Shown piece by piece: positions 44,892-54,800 of a stretch of 64,000 bases of DNA. A model generated the notes under the pieces. That model had not been told where the DNA came from. It worked only from the letters and a program-made list of their open reading frames with translations, and did not search any database. Source of the DNA: Geothermobacter hydrogeniphilus (lineage in GTDB: Bacteria > Desulfobacterota > Desulfuromonadia > Desulfuromonadales > Geothermobacteraceae); the NCBI RefSeq assembly GCF_002898515.1, contig NZ_PPFX01000011.1, positions 29,823 to 93,822 of the forward strand, read 5' to 3'. A program made the position numbers and the translations under genes. Position 1 is the first letter of the stretch, and every line of letters begins with the position of its first letter.

Positions 44892-45049
44892 GGGCGGGTT
44901 GCAATCGTAACCGGTTCCGGGTTCGCGGAAGGCCCCGAAGCCGGGGCGGGAGACGATCCAGGCGCCTTTCGGGAGATGATTCAAAACCCGTCGGGACGAT
45001 CAGCGGCTACGGCCGATTGCCGATCGCGGGCCGTGATATGGCTGGGTGT

Positions 45050-45078
45050 TTGGTCTCTGCGGGTGACTGTGCTACACT
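45050..45078 (+). promoter_or_regulatory. promoter of the RNA methyltransferase gene
   Basis: TTGGTC (45050-45055), 17 bp, TACACT (45073-45078), 44 bp before the start codon. Confidence 0.6.
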
Positions 45079-45122
45079 CCCGCGATTTGTCACTCCCGGT
45101 CGAGAATGGAAAGGATGCAGTG

Positions 45123-46226
45123 ATGAAAAACCGCCAGGTTGATCTTTTTGCGGTTGTGCCGCCCGGTTTTGAACAGGTCTGTGCTGCGGAGCTTCTCGCT
45201 CTGGGGATGGCGGACATCGTGCCGGAGGCGGGCGGCGTCAGTTTTACCGGCAAGCTGCGGGAACTCTACCTGGCCAATCTCTGGCTGCGGTCGGCCGGCC
45301 GGGTTCTGGTGCGTTTTGCGGAGGTCCAGGCCCGGGACTTTCCTTCCCTGTTCCGCAAAGCGGTCCGTCTGCCATGGGGGGAGTTCATCCGTCCCGGACA
45401 GCGACTGAGGTTTCGGGTCAGCTCCCGAGGGTCGCGGTTGCAGCATGGCGGGCGCATCGCCGAAACCCTGGAGATGGCGGCCCGTCAGGCGTTGGGAGTC
45501 AGGCAGGAGGAGGACGGTGGGGAGGAGCAGCTGGTGCTGGTCAGGCTGGAGAAGGATTGCTGCTTTATTTCCATCGACAGTTCCGGTGCGTTGCTGCACC
45601 GGCGCGGTTATCGGGTTGAACCAGGGGCTGCGCCGTTGCGGGAAAATCTGGCTGCCGCCATTCTGGCAACTCTGGCCTGGCGTTCTTCGGAACCCATGGT
45701 CGATCCTTTTTGCGGATCGGGAACTTTCGCCATAGAGGCGGCCCTGCTGGCGGCCAATATCCCCCCGGGACGACAGCGTGATTTTGCTTTCATGCACTGG
45801 CCGGGGTTTCGTCACGGGTTGTGGAAACTGCTGCTTGTCGAGGCCGACCGTGGCCTGCACAGGGACGGGCATGGTCCGATTCTGGCCGCCGACCGGGACG
45901 CCGGGATGCTGGCAATGGCCCGGGCCAATGCCGACCTCGCCGGGGTCGCCGACCTGATCGAATGGCGATGTGCCGAGGTCATGGATCTGCGCCTGCCGTC
46001 GCGGCCGGGGGTGCTGGTCGCCAATCCCCCCTACGGGAGCAGGCTGGAGCAGCCGGAGAGCGTGGCCCGGCTTTACCGCCAGCTGGATGCGCTCTGCCTG
46101 ACGGAGTGGCGGGACTGGCGCAAGGGCATCATCGTTCCCGATCCGGCGCTGCTGCAGCAATGGTCGGGGCGGAAGAAGCTCCGTTTCCGCAATGGGGGAC
46201 TTCCGGTGCGGTTGTGGTTTGACTGA
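45123..46226 (+). CDS. THUMP-domain class I RNA methyltransferase (RlmL/TrmN-like)
   Basis: 367 residues. N-terminal THUMP-containing half (DLFAVVPPGFEQVCAAELLALG, about 1-160) and a Rossmann methyltransferase half with the SAM site VDPFCGSGTFAIEAALLAANIPPG and catalytic NPPYGSRLE. This is the layout of the N-terminal part of E. coli RlmL (23S rRNA m2G2445) and of TrmN-type tRNA enzymes. Which RNA is the target cannot be said. Start ATG 45123; the very long frame that runs in from the antisense of the cytochrome gene is not credible. Confidence 0.9.
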   Translation: MKNRQVDLFAVVPPGFEQVCAAELLALGMADIVPEAGGVSFTGKLRELYLANLWLRSAGRVLVRFAEVQARDFPSLFRKAVRLPWGEFIRPGQRLRFRVSSRGSRLQHGGRIAETLEMAARQALGVRQEEDGGEEQLVLVRLEKDCCFISIDSSGALLHRRGYRVEPGAAPLRENLAAAILATLAWRSSEPMVDPFCGSGTFAIEAALLAANIPPGRQRDFAFMHWPGFRHGLWKLLLVEADRGLHRDGHGPILAADRDAGMLAMARANADLAGVADLIEWRCAEVMDLRLPSRPGVLVANPPYGSRLEQPESVARLYRQLDALCLTEWRDWRKGIIVPDPALLQQWSGRKKLRFRNGGLPVRLWFD

Positions 46227-46242
46227 TCCCCCGGCCCCCTTT

Positions 46243-46273
46243 TTGCTTGCTTTTTTTCGTTCAGTTGTATATT
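46243..46273 (+). promoter_or_regulatory. candidate promoter of rpsU
   Basis: TTGCTT (46243-46248), 17 bp, TGTATA (46266-46271), overlapping TATATT (46268-46273). It is about 75 bp before the GTG start. Confidence 0.5.
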
Positions 46274-46345
46274 TTGCCGTCCTGTCCTGCTGCCGACATG
46301 GCCGGGACGATCCTGGAAGTTGAGAGAAAGCGAGGTGATTCTCAG

Positions 46346-46540
46346 GTGGAAATCACAGTTGTCGACGGCAACGTCGAGAAAGCGATCCGGGTCCTCAAGC
46401 GCAAGCTGCAGCAGGAGGGACTTTTTCGTGAAATGAAGCAGCGTAAATTTTACGAAAAACCGTCCGTCAAGCGCAAGCGCAAGGAAAAAGAGGCCCAGCG
46501 CCGTCTGCGGAAGAAGATGCGGATGATGCGCAACCGCTGA
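46346..46540 (+). CDS. rpsU: 30S ribosomal protein S21
   Basis: 64 residues. EITVVDGNVEKAIRVLKRKL, then EGLFREMKQRKFYEKPSVKRKRKEKEA and a basic tail, the full S21 pattern. The start is GTG at 46346, giving the family-typical N-terminus and length; upstream in-frame starts would add a non-homologous stretch. A GAGGTG ribosome-binding element lies upstream. Followed by a very strong terminator. Confidence 0.95.
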   Translation: MEITVVDGNVEKAIRVLKRKLQQEGLFREMKQRKFYEKPSVKRKRKEKEAQRRLRKKMRMMRNR

Positions 46541-46560
46541 TCCTCGCTTTTATTGCCCCA

Positions 46561-46604
46561 ACAGAAGAAGGCCGGTCTCATGTTCGAGACCGGCCTTCTT
46601 CTGT
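46561..46604 (+). terminator. very strong hairpin terminator after rpsU
   Basis: 19-bp perfect stem: ACAGAAGAAGGCCGGTCTC (46561-46579) with its exact complement at 46586-46604, loop ATGTTC. Confidence 0.9.
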
Positions 46605-46613
46605 TTGGGCGCA

Positions 46614-46810
46614 GGGCGGCCGATACGCACGCATCTGCTGCGTTGCTCCCGCGCCTCGTCATTCCGACGTAGCTGCCGCTACGCCTCATTCCTCGGTGCG
46701 TGAGACGCCTTGCATCTACGCACGTCTCGACCGCCTCGAACCGGTTGTGTTGGGGCGGCCGATATCCGCACATCTGCCGCGTTACCCTTGACCTTCAATC
46801 TTCGACGTAG
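46614..46810 (+). repeat. REP-like hairpin repeat, type A, one full and one partial unit
   Basis: Starts GGGCGGCCGATACGCACG, with centre GTAGCTGCCGCTAC; the second unit starts at about 46756 with GGGCGGCCGATATCCGC and breaks off after CGACGTAG. Lies between rpsU and the end of gap. The remainder of the gap is a terminator. Confidence 0.85.
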
Positions 46811-46841
46811 TTTTCAGCCTCGCTGAATGCCATAAATGCAA

Positions 46842-46872
46842 CAAGGCCGACCCGTATCCCGGATCGGCCTTG
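46842..46872 (-). terminator. hairpin terminator of gap
   Basis: CAAGGCCGA (46842-46850) pairs with TCGGCCTTG (46864-46872); T run on the minus strand is weak. Confidence 0.6.
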
Positions 46873-46933
46873 CCTTTGCCTTCAGATTTTAACCTAGCGC
46901 CTTGAGCCTAGCGCCTTGTGCCTGCTGTCCCCC

Positions 46934-48379
46934 TTATTTCGGCAACACCGGCAGCTTGAGCCCGGCCAGGTAGTCGACCATCTTCACCACCTGGCAACTG
47001 TAGCCGTTTTCATTGTCGTACCAGACGTAGAGGTTGCAGCGTTTGCCCTGGACGATGGTGGCGCAGGAGTCGACCACGCAGGCGTAGCCGGAACCGACGA
47101 AGTCGCTGGAGACGGCGTCGGGCGAATTGGTGTAGTCGATCTGCTCGTGCAGCGGGCCTTCGAGGGAGGCGTCGCGCAGCACCCGGTTGACCTCTTCGAC
47201 GCTGGTTTCCTGTCCCAGGTTGAGGCTCAGGATCGCCAGCGAGACATTCGGGGTCGGCACCCGGATAGCGTTGCCGGTCAGCTTGCCGCTCAGTTCGGGC
47301 AGGGCCTTGGCAACCGCCTTGGCGGCCCCGGTTTCGGTGATGACCATGTTCAGCGGGGCTCCCCGGCCACGGCGGGATTTCTTGTGGTAATTGTCGATCA
47401 GGTTCTGGTCGTTGGTGTAGGAGTGGCAGGTTTCGACATGTCCTTCGACGATGCTGAAGCGATCGTTGATAACCTTGAGTACCGGTACGATAGCGTTGGT
47501 GGTGCAGCTGGCGGCCGAGAAGATCTGTTCATCGGCGGTCAGCAGTTCGTTGTTGACGCCGTAGACGATGTTCGGCACATCGCCCTTGCCGGGAGCCGTG
47601 AGGATCACCTGGGAGATGCCGCCACTCTTAAGGTGTCTGCCGAGTCCTTCGCGATCGCGCCACTTGCCGGTGTTGTCGACCAGGATGGCATTGCTGATGC
47701 CGTACCTGGCATAGTCGACGGTCGCCGGGTCATCGGAGTAGATGATGTGGATCAGGTTGCCGTTGGCGATAATGGCGTTTTCTTCCTTGTCGACCTTGAT
47801 GGTGCCGTTGTAGGGACCGTGAATCGAGTCGCGGCGCAGCAGGCTGGCGCGTTTCATCAGGTCATCTTCGCTGCCCTTGCGGACCACTGCCGCGCGCAAC
47901 CGAAGTTTTTCGCCGCCGCCGGTCTGGTCGATGAGGATACGCGCCAGCAGGCGACCGATGCGGCCAAAGCCGTAGAGAACCACGTCGCGTGGTTCTGTGA
48001 GCAAGGGCTTGCTGCCGGTATTGACATCTTTGAGCTCCTGGCGAACGAAGGCGTCGATGTCGAGGTTGCCGGCCTGGGCCTGGAAGCGGACCGTCAGTTT
48101 GCCGATGTCGATGCGGGCCGGAGCCAGTTCCAGCTTCGCCACCGCTTCGAGAATCGGCATGGTGTCCCTGACCGAGAGTTCATTTTCAAGAATCTGCCGG
48201 GCGAAGCGATGTGCCCGCAGGATGTCGATGGTCGACTGATGGACCAGTTTGCGGTCGTAGATGGTGATGACTACGCCCCGGTCACGATACAGCCGGCCGA
48301 TGATCGGCAGCATCAGTTCGGCGATCTCTTCGCGCTTTTTCCAGTCTGAAAAATAACGTTCCTGCTTTTCGGTGACCAT
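46934..48379 (-). CDS. gap: glyceraldehyde-3-phosphate dehydrogenase, long form
   Basis: 481 residues, about 140 longer than classical GAPDH. The Rossmann motif VVLYGFGRIGRLLARIL begins only near residue 133; catalytic C292 is in FSAASCTTNAIVPVLKVI, and the catalytic His region, SYTNDQNLID, RRGRGAPLN and WYDNENGYS are intact. The first 130 residues (coiled, charged) have no motif I recognise. Long-form GAPDHs of this kind occur in gamma- and deltaproteobacteria, so this is not an artefact. Divergent from fba; start ATG 48379 behind GGAAGGA. Confidence 0.93.
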   Translation of the reverse strand: MVTEKQERYFSDWKKREEIAELMLPIIGRLYRDRGVVITIYDRKLVHQSTIDILRAHRFARQILENELSVRDTMPILEAVAKLELAPARIDIGKLTVRFQAQAGNLDIDAFVRQELKDVNTGSKPLLTEPRDVVLYGFGRIGRLLARILIDQTGGGEKLRLRAAVVRKGSEDDLMKRASLLRRDSIHGPYNGTIKVDKEENAIIANGNLIHIIYSDDPATVDYARYGISNAILVDNTGKWRDREGLGRHLKSGGISQVILTAPGKGDVPNIVYGVNNELLTADEQIFSAASCTTNAIVPVLKVINDRFSIVEGHVETCHSYTNDQNLIDNYHKKSRRGRGAPLNMVITETGAAKAVAKALPELSGKLTGNAIRVPTPNVSLAILSLNLGQETSVEEVNRVLRDASLEGPLHEQIDYTNSPDAVSSDFVGSGYACVVDSCATIVQGKRCNLYVWYDNENGYSCQVVKMVDYLAGLKLPVLPK

Positions 48380-48419
48380 CGTTTTCTGTCCTTCCGCGAC
48401 TTAAGGAAATGAGACTTTT

Positions 48420-48583
48420 ACCTGAATCCGTGAGTTTCTGTTGGATGGAGAGTGCAAGTGCTTGGTCTGAATGAGATTTTCAAAAATCTGAAGCGCACCC
48501 ATAGGTTCGCTGGTGATTTTTGGGAAGCTCAGGCAGGTCAATGACTTGCGCTATCCGCCGACAAGGGACCCACGGATTCAGGT
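48420..48583 (-). repeat. type C element, copy 2 (164 bp, terminal inverted repeats)
   Basis: Arms ACCTGAATCCGTGAG on the left and CCCACGGATTCAGGT on the right; inner stem CAAAAATC/GATTTTTG. It lies 40 nt upstream of the gap start, in the same orientation to the gene as copies 1 and 3. A half-site GCACCGATTCAGGTGC follows at 48591. The rest of the gap up to fba (48606-48805) shows no clear promoter. Confidence 0.92.
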
Positions 48584-48805
48584 TTTATCTGCACCGATTC
48601 AGGTGCATGTCAGTGTGGTTCTATTGAAAAACCGGCTCATCCTAAACAAAAACCGGATTCAAGGCAAGGGAATGGTACAACGGGTCAACGGGCCGGGTGG
48701 TAGAAATTTCGAGACTGGACTTGTCCGGGATTGGCTGGTATTCATATCTCTGTCCGCGGTTGCCTGCGGGATCACCAACGTCTGTTTCAAAGGAGGAATT
48801 ATCTT

Positions 48806-49786
48806 ATGGCGGATACAGTTTCCTACCAGGAGCTGGGCCTGAGCAACACCCGCGACATGTTTGCCAAAGCGATGTCCGGCGGTTATGCCATCCCGGCCTA
48901 TAATTTCAATAATCTCGAACAGCTGCAGGCGATTGTCACCGCCTGCGCGGAGACCTCCTCGCCGGTGATCATCCAGGTCAGCAAGGGGGCGCGCAACTAC
49001 GCCAATCAGACCATGCTGCGTTACATGGCGATGGGGGCGGTGCAGATGGCGCGCGAGATGGGTTCACAGATTCCGATCGCCCTGCATCTCGACCACGGGG
49101 ATACCTTTGAACTCTGCAAATCCTGCGTCGAGTCGGGTTTTTCTTCGGTGATGATCGACGGTTCCCATCTCCCCTATGACGAGAATATCGCCCTGACTCG
49201 CCGGGTGGTCGAATATGCCCACCAGTTCGATGTCTGCGTCGAAGGTGAGCTCGGCGTGCTGGCCGGCATCGAGGATGAGGTTGAAGCCGAACATTCGACC
49301 TACACCAAGCCCGAGGAAGTTGAGGATTTCGTTGCCCGGACCGGGGTCGATTCCCTGGCGATTTCCATCGGCACCAGTCACGGTGCCTACAAGTTCAAGC
49401 TCAAGGAGGGTGAGGAGGTTCCGCCGCTGCGCTTCGACATTCTCGAAGAGTGTGAAAAGCGTATTCCCGGCTTCCCCATCGTCCTGCACGGGGCCTCCAG
49501 CGTGGTGCAGGAATATGTCCAGCTGATCAACCGCTACGGCGGCAAGATGGACGGCGCGGTCGGGGTTCCGGAAGAACAGCTGCGCAAGGCCGCGGCCAGC
49601 GCGGTCTGCAAGATCAACATCGATTCTGACGGCCGCCTGGCGGTCACCGCCAAGGTCCGCGAGCATCTCGCCAACAATCCCGCCGAGTTTGATCCGCGCA
49701 AGTATCTCGGCGACGCCCGCAACGAGCTGATCCGGTTGATCAAGCATAAGAATGAAACAGTACTCGGCAGCGCCGGCAAAGGGTAG
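48806..49786 (+). CDS. fba: class II fructose-bisphosphate aldolase
   Basis: 326 residues; interconverts fructose 1,6-bisphosphate and triose phosphates. Zinc and substrate motifs: ALHLDHGDTFE, SVMIDGSHLPYDEN, GELGVLAGIEDEV, IGTSHGAYKF, VLHGASSV and KINIDSD. Start ATG 48806 behind AAAGGAGG. Divergent from gap; together they serve lower glycolysis or gluconeogenesis and connect to the glycerol genes upstream. Confidence 0.96.
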   Translation: MADTVSYQELGLSNTRDMFAKAMSGGYAIPAYNFNNLEQLQAIVTACAETSSPVIIQVSKGARNYANQTMLRYMAMGAVQMAREMGSQIPIALHLDHGDTFELCKSCVESGFSSVMIDGSHLPYDENIALTRRVVEYAHQFDVCVEGELGVLAGIEDEVEAEHSTYTKPEEVEDFVARTGVDSLAISIGTSHGAYKFKLKEGEEVPPLRFDILEECEKRIPGFPIVLHGASSVVQEYVQLINRYGGKMDGAVGVPEEQLRKAAASAVCKINIDSDGRLAVTAKVREHLANNPAEFDPRKYLGDARNELIRLIKHKNETVLGSAGKG

Positions 49787-49794
49787 TGTGGTGA

Positions 49795-49918
49795 GGGCGG
49801 CCGATACGCACGCATCTGCTGCGTTGCTCCCGCGCCTCGTCATTCCGACGTAGCTGCCGCTACGCCTCATTCCTCGGCGCGTGAGACGCCTTGCATCTGC
49901 ACACGTCTCGACCGCCTT
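49795..49918 (+). repeat. REP-like hairpin repeat, type A
   Basis: Nearly identical to 46614-46745: GGGCGGCCGATACGCACG, centre GTAGCTGCCGCTAC, end CGTCTCGACCGCC. Begins 9 bp after the fba stop. Confidence 0.88.
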
Positions 49919-50198
49919 CAACGGTGGTGCTGGGGGGTGTCTTTAAGGCCCTATCTATCCATTGGCGGTTTTTTTCGGGTTCCCCTGTGTACCCCGTTTG
50001 TTTGCCCCCTGCGTAGCCAGGTCACCTACCATCACTGCCGGGCGTGGCTACGGGAGCGCTGCGGGTTTCGTAATCAGCATGGTTGACAAGGGGTAGTGTC
50101 CATGCCCGCCGCAGGCGAAAGCTCTTTCTGCTTACTCTTGCGAGCAGGCAAGAGTAAGGCGGAGAGCGGGGCCGCGACCCCGCGGTCTTTGGGTGTGA
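49919..50198. other. noncoding stretch with type D inverted repeat
   Basis: No supported ORF. CTTACTCTTGC (50131-50141) and GCAAGAGTAAG (50148-50158) form a perfect 11-bp hairpin like that at 15515-15546. GGGGCCGCGACCCCG follows. Also GTAGCCAGGT...GTGGCTAC at about 50015-50052. It separates two blocks of type A repeats. Confidence 0.5.
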
Positions 50199-50606
50199 GG
50201 GCGGCCGATATCCGCACATCTGCTGCGTTACCCTCGGTCTTCAATCCTCGACGTAGCTGCCGCTACGCCTGTGGTTTCAGCCCTCGGGTGCCTTGCATCT
50301 GTACGAATCTCGGCCGCCTTCAGCCGTAGTGCTGGGGCGGCCGATACGCATCCGTCTGCGGCGTTGCACTCAGTCTTCAATCCTCGACGTAGCTGCCGCT
50401 ACGCCTGTGGTTTCAGCCCTCGGGTGCCTTGCATCTGTACGAATCTCGGCCGCCTTCAGCCGTAGTGCTGGGGCGGCCGATACGCATCCGTCTGCGGCGT
50501 TGCACTCAGTCTTCAATCCTCGACGTAGCTGCCGCTACGCCTGTGGTTTCAGCCCTCGGGTGCCTTGCATCTGCACGAATCTCGGCCGCCTTCAGCCGTG
50601 GTGCCG
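50199..50606 (+). repeat. tandem array of three 136-bp type A repeats
   Basis: Units start GGGCGGCCGATA at 50199, 50335 and 50471, a period of exactly 136 bp. Units 2 and 3 are almost identical, and unit 1 differs mainly near its start. Each has GTAGCTGCCGCTAC at its centre and ends near CGGCCGCCTTCAGCCGT. Too long and uniform for a CRISPR, with no spacers. Short open frames inside it are repeat artefacts. Confidence 0.92.
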
Positions 50607-50702
50607 GGGCGACCGCCCACAAAACAGATGGATCCCCTTCTTCTGTGGTATCCTCTAACAATTCACCATAACCCAGCTAATTTTCCTCCCGAGGTCTTCA
50701 CC

Positions 50703-51818
50703 ATGACACGACCCCTCCCGGGCCGGGGCTGTTCCCTGTTGATCCTGTTTTTCATCGTTTTGCTGCTGCCGGTCGCGGTTTGTGCCGCTGACAAGAAAGC
50801 CCCCCACGGTCGGCCGCCGGCCCTGGTGGCAACCGCGGTGGTGGAAGCGGGGCGGCTGCAGATGCCGCAGTTGCTGGTCGGCAGCAGCGAACCGCTGCGC
50901 CAGGCGGATGTCGCGGCTGAAACCCAGGGGCTGGTGTCAGAAATCGTCGCCCGTCAGGGTGACCGGGTCGCTGAAGGGGCGGTGCTGGTCAGGCTGCGTG
51001 ACACCCGCCAGCAGTTGCTGCGCGATGAAGCACGGGCCCGCCTGGCGGAGGCCGGTTCGCGGTTGCGGAAGGCCGAGGCCGATGCCCGCCGGGCCGAAGA
51101 CCTGTTCAAGCGTAAATTCATTTCCGACCAGGAGCTGCAGGCGAGATTGACGGACCGGGATGCCTTGTTGCGTCAGCAGGATCAACTGCGTGCCGCTATT
51201 CGCCTGATCGAGGATCGCCTGTCGCGCATGGTGATCCGTGCTCCCTTTGCCGGGCAGGTGGTGGCAGAGAAGACCGAACTGGGACAGTGGCTCGCCGAGG
51301 GAGAGGCCGCCCTGACCCTGGTCGACCTGTCAACCGTCAAGGTGATGATCCCGGTTCCCGAGCAGCGGATTGCCGGAGTTCAGCCCGGTGCCACCTTGCA
51401 GGTCAGTTTTGACGCCCTTCCGGGAGAGACTTTCAGCGGCAGGATCGCGGCCATCATTCCGCGTGCTGACCGCCAGGCGCGGACCTTCCCGGTACAGGTC
51501 AACGTCGCCAACCCGGAGGGACGCATCCTGGCCGGGATGCTGGCCCGTGTCCGGTTGGATGCGGGGGGCGAGAGGGAGGTGCTGCTGGTTCCCAAGGATG
51601 CCCTGGTGTCCCGTCCCGATGGCTCCGGGTATGTTGTGCAGGTGGTCGACGGCAAGGCTGCCCTGGTGCCGGTTCGCGTTCTTTCCGGTCAGGGAGAACG
51701 ATTCGCTGTCGCCCCCCTGGGCGGCAGGCTGGCTGTCGGTGACCGGGTGGTGGTGCGCGGTAATGAACGGTTGCGATCGGGACAGGCGGTCCGCGAAGCC
51801 GGCGGCCGGCAGGGTTGA
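50703..51818 (+). CDS. RND efflux periplasmic adaptor (second system)
   Basis: 371 residues: signal peptide or anchor (LLILFFIVLLLPVAVCAAD), lipoyl halves (AAETQGLVSEIVARQGDRVAEGAVLVRLRDT and VIRAPFAGQVVAEKTELGQWL), a coiled-coil hairpin between, then beta-barrel and membrane-proximal domains. ATG 50703. Upstream is only the type A array. Pairs with the RND permease that follows 4 bp later; no outer-membrane factor or regulator is attached. Confidence 0.93.
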   Translation: MTRPLPGRGCSLLILFFIVLLLPVAVCAADKKAPHGRPPALVATAVVEAGRLQMPQLLVGSSEPLRQADVAAETQGLVSEIVARQGDRVAEGAVLVRLRDTRQQLLRDEARARLAEAGSRLRKAEADARRAEDLFKRKFISDQELQARLTDRDALLRQQDQLRAAIRLIEDRLSRMVIRAPFAGQVVAEKTELGQWLAEGEAALTLVDLSTVKVMIPVPEQRIAGVQPGATLQVSFDALPGETFSGRIAAIIPRADRQARTFPVQVNVANPEGRILAGMLARVRLDAGGEREVLLVPKDALVSRPDGSGYVVQVVDGKAALVPVRVLSGQGERFAVAPLGGRLAVGDRVVVRGNERLRSGQAVREAGGRQG

Positions 51819-51822
51819 TGGC

Positions 51823-54800
51823 ATGAGTCTGATCAGGACCGCTATTTCCCGTCAGGTTACGGTTACCGTCGGCGTGCTGCTGACTTTGCTGTTCGGCCTG
51901 ATCGGTCTGCGCCAGATCCCGGTGCAGTTGACGCCCGAGGTCGCCAAACCGGAAATTACCGTCAGCACCCTGTGGCCGGGGGCCAGCCCCGAGGATGTTG
52001 AAAAGGAGCTGGTACAGCGCCAGGAAGATCAGCTCAAGAGCGTGCAGGGTGTGGTCGAGATGAAGTCCGAATCGAGCGACAGTAATGGTCGCGTGGTTCT
52101 GAGCTTCGCCCCCGGCACCGACATGGATGCCGCTCTGCTCAAGGTCAGCAACGCTCTCAACCGGGTCCGGAACCTGCCGAACGAGGCGGAACGCCCGGTC
52201 ATCTCGGCGGTCAACACCGAGGATCGGCCGATTGCCTGGCTGATTCTGCAGACCGCTTCCGGCAATACCACCCCCATCGATCGCTACCAGAATTTTACCG
52301 AGGATTTCGTCAAAGCCCGTTTTGAACGGGTGCCGGGGGTGGCGCGCAGCAACGTTTTCGGTGGTCGCGAGAGGGAGCTGCAGGTGATTGTCGATCCCGC
52401 CCGGCTTTCCGGTTTCGGCTTGACTCTCGGTGACTTCATGCGGGGCCTCGATGCCGAGAATATCAATCGTTCTGCCGGTAGCTTCGACGAGGGGAAACGC
52501 CGCTATATCGTTCGCACCTACGGTGAGCTGGTGACCCCGGAGCAGGTGGCGCAGGTCGCGTTGCGGACAGAGGATGGGAGACGAATCCTGGTCGGTGATG
52601 TCGCTGAAACCCGCTTCGGTTTCAAGCGGGCCACAGTGTCGGTGCGGCAGAACGGTCGGCCGTCGATCGCCATCAACTGCCAGCGGGAAAATGGCGCCAA
52701 CGTCCTCGAAGTGATGGCCGGCATCAAGGCTGCCACTGCCGAGCTCAATGCCGGCCTCCTCATGCAGCGGGGCCTGACCCTGACCCAGGTCTACGACGAG
52801 ACCGAATACATCACTTCGGCCATCGACCTGGTCCAGCAGAATCTGGTGATCGGTGGCGGGTTGGCCATCCTGGTGCTGCTGCTCTTCCTGCGTTCTTTTT
52901 CCGGGACCCTGATTGTCGGAACCGCGATCCCGATTTCGGTGATCGGTACCTTCGTGGTGATGTTTCTGGCAGGTCGCTCGCTCAACGTCATCTCTCTGGC
53001 CGGGCTGGCTTTCGCCGTTGGCATGGTGGTCGATAACGCCATCGTGGTGCTGGAGAATATCTATCGTCATCGACAAATGGGCAAGTCCCGGCCGCAGGCG
53101 GCCCTTGACGGAACCCGTGAGGTCTGGGGCGCGGTTCTTTCATCGACCCTGACTACCATCGCGGTATTCCTGCCGATTCTCTTCATCGTCCAGGAATCGG
53201 GGCAGCTGTTTCGTGACATCGCCATCGCCATCTGTGCCGCGGTCGGTTTTTCGCTGCTGGTGGCGGTGATCGTCATTCCCTCCTTCGCCGGGCGGATCAT
53301 CGGCGGCGGGCGGCCATCGCGACGGCCGGGCTCTGTCGGCAGCCTGTTCGGGCTGACCCCGCTGGCGGGGAAATTGACCGACCGACTGGCCGACTGGACC
53401 TCTCATGTCGGCCGACGCCCTCGTCTGCAGTTGCTGACCGTACTGCTGCTGACCGGAACAGCTTTGGCGACCGCCTGGTGGCTGGCCCCGAAACCGGAAT
53501 ACCTGCCGACCGGCAATCGCAACCTGGTCATCGGTCTGTTGTTGCCTCCGCCCGGCTACAATGTTGAGGAATTCACCCAGATCGGGAAAAAGCTGGAGCG
53601 GGCCTTCGCTCCCCTCTATGAAAAGGATCTCGCGGCCCCTGCCGGGTTGCCGAAGATCAGCTCTTTCTTCTACGTTGCCAGCAGCCGGCGGATTTTCATG
53701 GGGATGCGTACCGTCGACCCGAAACGGATTCGTGAACTGATTCCTTTCGCCAAGAAGGAGCTGCGCAAGGTGCCTGGAATGATTGCCCTGGTTTTTCAGA
53801 CGTCTCTTTTTGAGCGGGGGCTTTCCGGCGGCAATACCGTCGACATCGAATTTTCCGGCAACAATCTGGAGCAACTGGTCAATATCGGGCGACAGGCCTT
53901 TGGCGCCACTCTCGGCGCGGCACCGGGGGCGCAGGTCCGACCGGTTCCGAGCCTCGATCTCGGCAATCCGGAAATCCGTGTCATTCCCGACCGGGTGCGG
54001 CTGGCTGATTTCGGGCTCTCGGCGCGGGATGTCGGTATTGCTGTCGATGCCTTTCTCGACGGTGCCGTGGCGAGCAAAGTCAACGTTGACGGTGACGAAC
54101 TCGACCTGACGGTTATCGGCCGGGAAGATCAGGCTGACCGTATCGAAGAGATCGGTCAGCTGCTGCTGCGCGCTCCGGGCGGACAGCGGGTGCCGCTTGA
54201 ATCGGTGGCCGCTGTCCGGTTGCTGGCTGGTCCCGAGCAGATCAATCACAGTGAACGCCAGCGTACTATTGCCCTGAAGGTGACCGCTCCGGCGGAGATG
54301 ACGCTCAAGGAGTTGATGGACCGGATTCGCGGCAAGGTGATCGAGCCGTTCCGCCAGGGGGGCATCATCCCGCCCGAGGTGCGGGTCAGGCTGAGCGGTA
54401 CGGCGCGTAAACTGGATGAGACCTTTGCCGTGCTGAAATGGAACTTCATTCTCGCCATCCTCATCACCTACCTGCTGATGGCGGCGTTGTTCGAGAGTTT
54501 CTTCTATCCTTTCGTCATCATGTTCTCGGTTCCGTTGGCGATGGCCGGCGGTTTCCTCGGCCTGACCCTGGTCAACCTGACCATCGGTTACCAGCCGCTC
54601 GATATCCTGACCATGCTCGGTTTTATCATTCTCATCGGCACGGTGGTCAACAATGCCATCCTGATTGTTCACCAGGCGCTCAATTTCATGCGCCAGGAGG
54701 GCCTGGAGTACCATCACGCGCTGAGTGAGTCGGTACGCAGTCGGGTCCGGCCGATCTTCATGTCGGTGCTGACCTCGGTCTTCGGCATGCTGCCGCTGAT

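Noticed and set aside
44022..45122. Long in-frame N-terminal extension of the RNA methyltransferase through the cytochrome region
   Set aside because: It is antisense to nine CXXCH codon sets and has no homologous N-terminus; a promoter and start exist at 45050-45123.
50271..50671. Tandem open frames with MHLYESRPPSA repeats, or a CRISPR array
   Set aside because: They arise from the 136-bp noncoding tandem repeat; the repeats are contiguous with no spacers and no cas genes nearby.
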